A DNA stretch of 64,000 bases from contig JAVTVJ010000011.1 in NCBI GenBank assembly GCA_034509425.1, positions 9,128,001 to 9,192,000 of the forward strand, read 5' to 3'. Positions 61,201-64,000 of this stretch are shown here, in pieces. A program made the position numbers and the translations under genes. The DNA comes from Eopsaltria australis. Its lineage: Eukaryota > Chordata > Aves > Passeriformes > Petroicidae. The notes beneath the pieces were generated by a model. That model was not told where the DNA came from and searched no databases. It worked only from the letters and a program-made list of their open reading frames with translations. Position 1 is the first letter of the stretch. Each line of letters opens with the position of its first letter.

Positions 61201-64000
61201 ATCCTGTGCTGTCGCATATTCCAGGGAGGTGCACTCTTGCTGTGTCCTTGGGGAATCGCTTGGATTTGTATAAATAGTCACTCCTTGATTGGAGCAGGAA
61301 ATGGAGCTTGGGCATTTCAGGGCTGCGCTTGTGTGAATTGGCTCGGGGGCAGAACAACAGCTCTTTTTCTCTCCCTCTCTCCTCTATCAGACATCAGGAA
61401 CTTTATTACCTCACAGGAATTTGTATTTCCACACAGGGAGCTCAAGAAGAAGATTCTTTGGCGTCAGATTATAACTGAATACAGATCTCATTTAATCTTC
61501 CATTGCAAATTTAAGACAATTCATAGAACCGCTATCCTAATCCTTGTCACAGCACTCTGTTGATAAAGAGAGGAAGTAGAAATTCTCAAATAATAAACAC
61601 AAAACATGTAAAAGATTTTATTAGCCTTTTAGCACATTATGTTAATCTCCTGATAGCTGATATTATGAGCAAGTCTATGTCTGGAGAGAGTAATAGCAAA
61701 GATCTTAGGAATGGAAATAATGTCTTTTTAACTTCCCAAAGAGGATTCAAAGAGCTAGTTGATTGTTATGAAAACTACTGCTCTTAGTGAGTGTATTAAA
61801 TCAGTAGAGCATTAATCTGATTATTTGTAAGATGTTGTCCCTTAAGAATGCATTCTACAATGTAGAAAGCTCAATTAAATATATAAAATAAAGCCATGAA
61901 AATGAACAGCATTTTTGTAAATTAAATATTCTACTGCATCTGACAGTCATGTTTAGTATCAATAGATAGATCATGTTCCACACTGAATCAGTAAACTGTT
62001 AGAATAACATTTAAATTGTAAAATTCAGTACAGCTTTATCAGCTTTATTATAACAGATATTAAGAAATTATTCTAAATTATTTTTCAGACATTTAAAATA
62101 ATATATTTTAACTTATTGGGGTAAAAAAGGAAGAAATACTGCAGAAGGAAGTCCTGGTTAACAAGAAGTCTCCAAAGCCCAAGTCCTGTAAAGCTACAGA
62201 TATTTAAATACTTTTAAAAGCTTGAGATTATGAATTGATCTGATATCAGCTTCCTTTCTGTACAATTATGTGTCACCTTTTCTATTTTTCTTTCCTGAAC
62301 AAAACCTAATTTTAATGCACCTTCTGCTGTCTGCCTCTCGGTGTCTGCAAGCGGGTGGTTAATGGACTAGAAACTTTGTCATTCCTTTAATAACAGAAAG
62401 ATTTTCAAAGTCAGCAGTGGAAGGGGAGAAAATGGAAGTGCAAGTCCTAGGGGTTAATTGCTGCTTTGTTCCCCTTCTACAAATTCTCTCCTGACGGCTT
62501 AGCTTTGTCTAATATTTTCACAGTACAAATTTTTTTCGAGACATCTGTGTTTTGATAGATAGAGATGCCTAAAACTTAAGTTGGATATAAATGTAATCCT
62601 GGCGTAACAATACTGATTTCGCTTGACTTAATCAGAGACTTAGCTGGGCTTTGTGGTTTCACAGAAGGCTGTTTGTTAACCACATTGTGTGAGTTCCAGG
62701 CACTGCAGCTTGTCGGCAGCTCGCTTCATCTGTTCCTGGAGCAGGGGGGCTTAAAGCAGCACTTGAAGGACGATGTGCTAAAAAATTAGCATTCAGCAGT
62801 TTTGCAAAGAGACAGCGTGAGTGTAGCAAGGTCAGGTGCATAAGCAAAGCGGGATTTCCAGTTGCCATTTCATGAATTAAAACATCAGATTTACTGATGG
62901 TCAGTTTTATTTATGTGACTAAACTAAAAACATCAACACCTACACATGTGATTACTACTAAGTACTGTTCATGACATGTTTCGTCATGATAGATGTTGCC
63001 AAATTCAAAGTATAGCCTGAAACCATCTTTTAATGCCCTGAAATTCATGTGGGTTTCAGGGATTTTCTGAGAGTTCCAAGCCTCATCCCTAATTTCTTGT
63101 TTCTGTTACTTGAACCAAGCCCTTATGAGAATTTTACAGTATTTTTCCAGTGTTTTGTGGTTGTTATTTAAGCTTTACTGAAGTACTTAACCATATTTTC
63201 TACTGCATGTATTTTAAGTAATGCATCAGTTGTGAGACCTATCTGTTATGCAACATGTGTGTCCAACTCATGGAGATTTGAGTCCTAATTTAGCAAAAAC
63301 TGCCCATGTAACATTTCGGAGGTCAGAGATACTTCTGATTTTGACTTTAACCCAAAGCCAATCAAATTACCACTCTCCAGCTGGGAATGAAATTAGAATC
63401 AATTAATCATGTTGGGTCCTGCTTCATGGGCATTTTCCTTAGTCTCCAGCTGTGCCCTCTGAAGAAAGTGCTAGGATCCTGTGGTAGGCAAATGTGGAAA
63501 ATAAATCAACGTAGTAGGAGCTAGTAATGGGCTTATGCTCAGAATCATCAGGTTTACAAGCAGAACATTAGCCACCTTCATTTGAGGCTGTCTTGCAAAT
63601 ACTTGTGTCCACCTGGAACGTGTGATTTATCTGGGTTGGCTGGTGCTGCACAACTCAACTGTTGCACATGTTCTCCCACTGTGACCACGCTTACCCAGGG
63701 ATTTCTTCAGCAGCACAGCATGGATAAGGAGACTACAGAAACTGCGGCTGAAGGGGATGAGGGATGCTCCCTCTGAAGGTGTAACCAAGGCTTGATTTTT
63801 CCCAGATCTGTAGAGGAGGAGGTATCTGGTTCAGATAGGAGCTTTCTTGTTGAAATACTCTGAGTGGTCCGCATGAAGGGTGCTAAAGAGAGTGTAGAAT
63901 GCGTACAGTTGCTGTAAAGGGCTTGGAGCTATTGTAGGATTTGGTTTAGATTTGGGAATATTTTACTTGAAATAGCTTTGTAGTTAATACTTATATGCTT
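58216..64000. other. AT-rich non-coding stretch
   Basis: No gene is recognised. Plus-strand frames at 58276-58596 (106 codons) and 61159-61563 (134 codons) have no splice support or familiar motif. Some stretches (for example 63240-63460 and 58430-58620) have mixed composition with TAAT-type motifs and might be conserved regulatory DNA, but that cannot be judged from one sequence. Confidence 0.55.

Noticed and set aside
61159..61563. 134-codon plus-strand frame
   Set aside because: No domain, no splice signals in suitable places and no composition change; consistent with a chance frame.
1..64000. tRNA, rRNA, CRISPR arrays, bacterial operons or phage genes
   Set aside because: Looked for by eye and not found. 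The repeat content is that of a bird chromosome.

Overview
This window reads as nuclear DNA from a bird. It is AT-rich and holds several CR1 LINE copies with the avian 3' end (two ATTCTATG-type units at 3930-3942) and a solo LTR of the type I associate with avian ERVL-like retroviruses. I see no bacterial, plasmid or phage features, no rRNA or tRNA gene, and no CRISPR array. Nothing in it lets me name the species or the gene neighbourhood.

No protein-coding gene can be called with confidence. The open frames are short (150 codons at most), carry no protein domain I recognise, and the longest lies inside a CR1 copy. The window is best read as the inside of a very large intron or as an intergenic gene desert. 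Four short segments have a good splice acceptor joined to an open frame: minus strand 41759-41902 and 43326-43383, plus strand 33784-33991 and 13747-13929. They are given as unproven candidates.

Layout: 1-3510 AT-rich non-coding; 3511-3942 CR1 (+); 3943-6390 non-coding with a 24-base poly-T tract; 6391-6960 a GC-richer block with several perfect hairpins; 6961-13994 non-coding with an A-rich (AAAAT)n tract; 13995-14825 CR1 (-) with an apparent large internal deletion; 14826-17259 non-coding, mostly purine-rich on the plus strand; 17260-17740 a second GC-richer block; 17741-30644 non-coding with one possible ancient SINE; 30645-31234 solo LTR (-) with target-site duplication; 31235-38768 non-coding with a CT microsatellite; 38769-39205 a well-preserved CR1 (-); 39206-53278 non-coding with the paired exon candidates, short tandem duplications, a double hairpin and a purine-rich stretch; 53279-53965 CR1 (-); 53966-57439 non-coding; 57440-58215 an old, decayed CR1/L3-like LINE (-); 58216-64000 non-coding.

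The items most worth following up are the two phase-compatible minus-strand exon candidates, the perfect 16-bp hairpin at 2621-2666, the two abutting hairpins at 46857-46909, the internally deleted CR1 at 13995-14825, and the solo LTR. No convincing new biological system was found. CR1 and LTR assignments rest on remembered family patterns, since no database search could be run.
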